Source: Stromatinia cepivora (lineage: Eukaryota > Ascomycota > Leotiomycetes > Helotiales > Sclerotiniaceae). Taken from it: a stretch of DNA of 64,000 nucleotides. Shown piece by piece: positions 61,800-64,000 of this stretch. The first letter of the stretch is position 1. Every line of letters begins with the position of its first letter. Made by a program: the position numbers and the translations under genes. The notes under the pieces were generated by a model. The model saw only the letters and a list, made by a program, of their open reading frames with translations, had not been told where the DNA came from and did not search any database. The stretch is taken from contig RCTD01000005.1 of NCBI GenBank assembly GCA_014898415.1, forward strand, positions 310,001-374,000, given 5' to 3'.

Positions 61800-63380
61800 T
61801 CTTTAATCGATAAAATATTTTCTTGATTTTCTGATATTAAAATTTATATCAAATTTGATATTTGTTAAACTTTTCATTATATAAAAATAGATCCTATTTT
61901 AGAAGAATATATTATCTTTTGAATCCAATATAGATTATATAAATATAAGATTGTATTCTTCGAATTAATAAATAGTTTTGTAATTTATTAATATTATATA
62001 AATAATATTCTATTTGATTATTTAAACATCTTTTATATAATATATCTCAATGATATTCTGATTTATTTCAAGAACAAAAAAAAGTATCAGATTTATATCA
62101 AATTAATTTTCGAATGATTAAAAGTTATTAATTTATAAATAAATCTCAAAAAATATAAATTCAATATTATATATATTAAATCTTTAGATTTTATTATTTT
62201 TATTAAAAAAATAAAAATAAATCCTGAAAAGATTGAAATAATTGAAAATTGGATTTTTCTGATAATAATAAAAGGGATTCAATCATTCTTTGATTTTTGT
62301 AACTTTTATCAATAGTTTATTAAAGATTATAATATAATAATGAAATATTTCAACGAATTCATTAAAATAAATATTAAATTCATATTCGATAAAATATACC
62401 AAAATATAAACAATATTTTGAAGAAAAAACTCATTTCTATTTTGCTTTTATAACATTATAATTATTGATTCCTTTATATATTCGAAATAAATATTTTCGA
62501 TAAAATAATTATCAATATATTATTACAATAATATAACAAAGATTAATTATCTATAATTTATTTCTTTAAAACTATAATTACTATTAAATTGAATTACAAA
62601 ATTTATAATAAAGAAATACTATCAATTATTCGATCTCTTAATTATTGGAAAACAGAATTTATTGATTCACTATATAAAATCAAGATTTATATCAATTATA
62701 AAATTTTCGAATATTTTATAATTATTAAAATCTTCAACATCTAATAAATCTATTATATATCATCCTAAAAAGAATAATCCTTTTATCAATACTTTAATCT
62801 ATCAAATCAACAAATTAAATCTTCAAAACTATATCAAGAAAAAGAATCATCTTCAATAATTTATTAAAAATAATTGAATTAATATCGAAATTATAAAAAA
62901 AACTTTACAAAAGTATTATTTAAACAAAACAATAATTATTAATATCAATTTAAATAAAATCATTCTTCAATTCAATTCAATCAATTATATTATCAAAACA
63001 AATAAGATTATAAATAATTTATTAATATTCAGAATATAAACCATTAAAGATTACAAATATATATTACTTCAAAATAATCTTTTACTTTAGAATAATCGTT
63101 TAATAATACCCAATATCAACAATCTTCGAATATATCTGATTTACAAAATCTATAATTCCGTTTTTATTATTTATTCTAATATAAGCAAAATCTACTTCTT
63201 ATTATTTTAACAATATTATTGATCTAGAATATATAATACAATAATCAAATATATATATAATTATTATATTCATAAATACAATTTTATTTTATATAATCAT
63301 ATCCTTAATTTATTGTATTCATTTTCTATCTTTATTCGAATATAATAATATATTATTATAAATTATTACAACTTTAATAA
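61800..63380 (+). pseudogene. RIP-degraded Ty3/gypsy pol relic (RT, connection, integrase)
   Basis: Read on the + strand with frame changes and several stops. The reverse transcriptase core is still legible: FDI...FHYIKIDP near 61845-61895, YRLYKYKI near 61929, then the catalytic motif at 62041-62064 reading YLNDILIY where the family has YLDD (GAT to AAT, a RIP-type change). The connection segment NPEKIEIIENW then KGIQSF.DFCNFY lies at 62219-62325. The integrase zinc-finger region, with RLIIPNINNLR, QYYW.RIYNTI and HKYN, lies at about 63090-63300. Order and spacing match a gypsy pol. It is not functional. The element continues beyond or near the window end, and no LTR was identified for it. 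Confidence 0.85.
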
Positions 63381-64000
63381 AGATAAATATAAATAAATAT
63401 AATAATATTTTAATCATTATTGATTAATTAATAATGCAAACCATTTTTATACTTTATTATAAATCAATTAATAACTAAATTTAAATATAATTATATCTTT
63501 ATTATATATATCAATATTATAATTCCCTTAAAATTATAATATCAAATCGCAACTCTCAATTTATATTATAATTCTAAAAAGAATTCAATCAAATCTTAGA
63601 AATCGATTTCAAAATATCCATTATTCATTATCTTCAAAACAATAATCAAATTAAGATCTATAATCAATATCTTTAACAATAATTGAAACTATTTATTAAT
63701 TATTATCAAAACAATTAATCAGAATTCCTATCTATAATAAATTATATATAATTTATCTTTTTATATAATTCCTTAAAAAAACTTATATTCTATAAAACCC
63801 TATATAAATATATATTGAAATATATACAAAAATAAAAGAAAAATATTAATAAATTAATAAACAATATAAATATATATAATATCTATATATATATATAATA
63901 TAATAAATTAAACCTTTATATAAACAAAAAAAGATTTATTATATATCTAAACCAAAATATCGAAATCTATAAATAATTATCGATATAAAATCAATTTCAA

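Larger units (their letters stand above)
38600..64000. other. AT-rich, RIP-degraded, gene-poor block
   Basis: Composition falls abruptly near 38600 and stays extremely A/T-rich to the end of the window, more than 25 kb. Open frames are short and consist almost only of I, N, K, F, L and Y codons. Decayed transposon sequence is present (pol relic at 61.8-63.4 kb, dispersed repeats). The pattern matches repeat-induced point mutation. Whether it is a centromere, pericentromere or an internal AT-isochore cannot be decided from one window. Only a few small islands of normal composition remain. Confidence 0.9.

Overview
The window reads as a nuclear chromosome segment of a filamentous ascomycete. 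The genes carry short GT-AG introns (about 46-223 bp) with CTAAC/CTGAC-like branch sites, and the gene set is typical of Pezizomycotina (Dsc3, fungal DNA polymerase iota, TAM-type methyltransferase, microsomal P450). A leotiomycete such as Botrytis or Sclerotinia is a plausible guess, but this is inference from style and not from a search.

Layout. About 1-38.5 kb is a normal gene-bearing arm with 14 protein genes and one tRNA gene. In order: xanthine dehydrogenase (+), F-box-like protein (-), Cox11 (-), cupin protein (+), an initiator tRNA-Met interrupted in its T-loop (+), DNA polymerase iota (-), a TP-rich nuclear-type conserved protein (+), an unrecognised protein with a C-terminal membrane anchor (+), an FAD amine-oxidase-like protein (-), Vti1 SNARE (+), a 9-exon cytochrome P450 (+) convergent with a 15-exon SAM methyltransferase (-), Dsc3 (-), kynurenine/cysteine-S-conjugate-type aminotransferase (+), a short-chain dehydrogenase (+) and a rhodanese/TrhO-like protein (-). 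Exon structures were built by hand from splice sites and reading-frame continuity. All the multi-exon models give intact frames with a length divisible by three.

From about 38.6 kb to the end (64.0 kb, still continuing) the composition changes abruptly to extremely AT-rich DNA with no credible gene. It looks like repeat-induced-point-mutation (RIP) debris. The clearest proof is a decayed Ty3/gypsy pol on the + strand at about 61.8-63.4 kb, where reverse transcriptase, connection and integrase landmarks are still readable but full of stops and C-to-T type changes. Two pairs of diverged dispersed repeats and four small islands of normal composition lie inside the block. It may be heterochromatin or a centromere flank.

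The most unusual object is the initiator tRNA gene at 10946-11074. The two parts together give a perfect 72-nt eukaryotic initiator, but 57 bp with spliceosomal-type GT...AG ends sits between G57 and A58, inside the Pol III B box. Two genes also carry very small exons: 7 nt in the methyltransferase and 12 nt in polymerase iota. The genes are mostly independent housekeeping functions. Only the convergent P450/methyltransferase pair hints at shared (secondary) metabolism.
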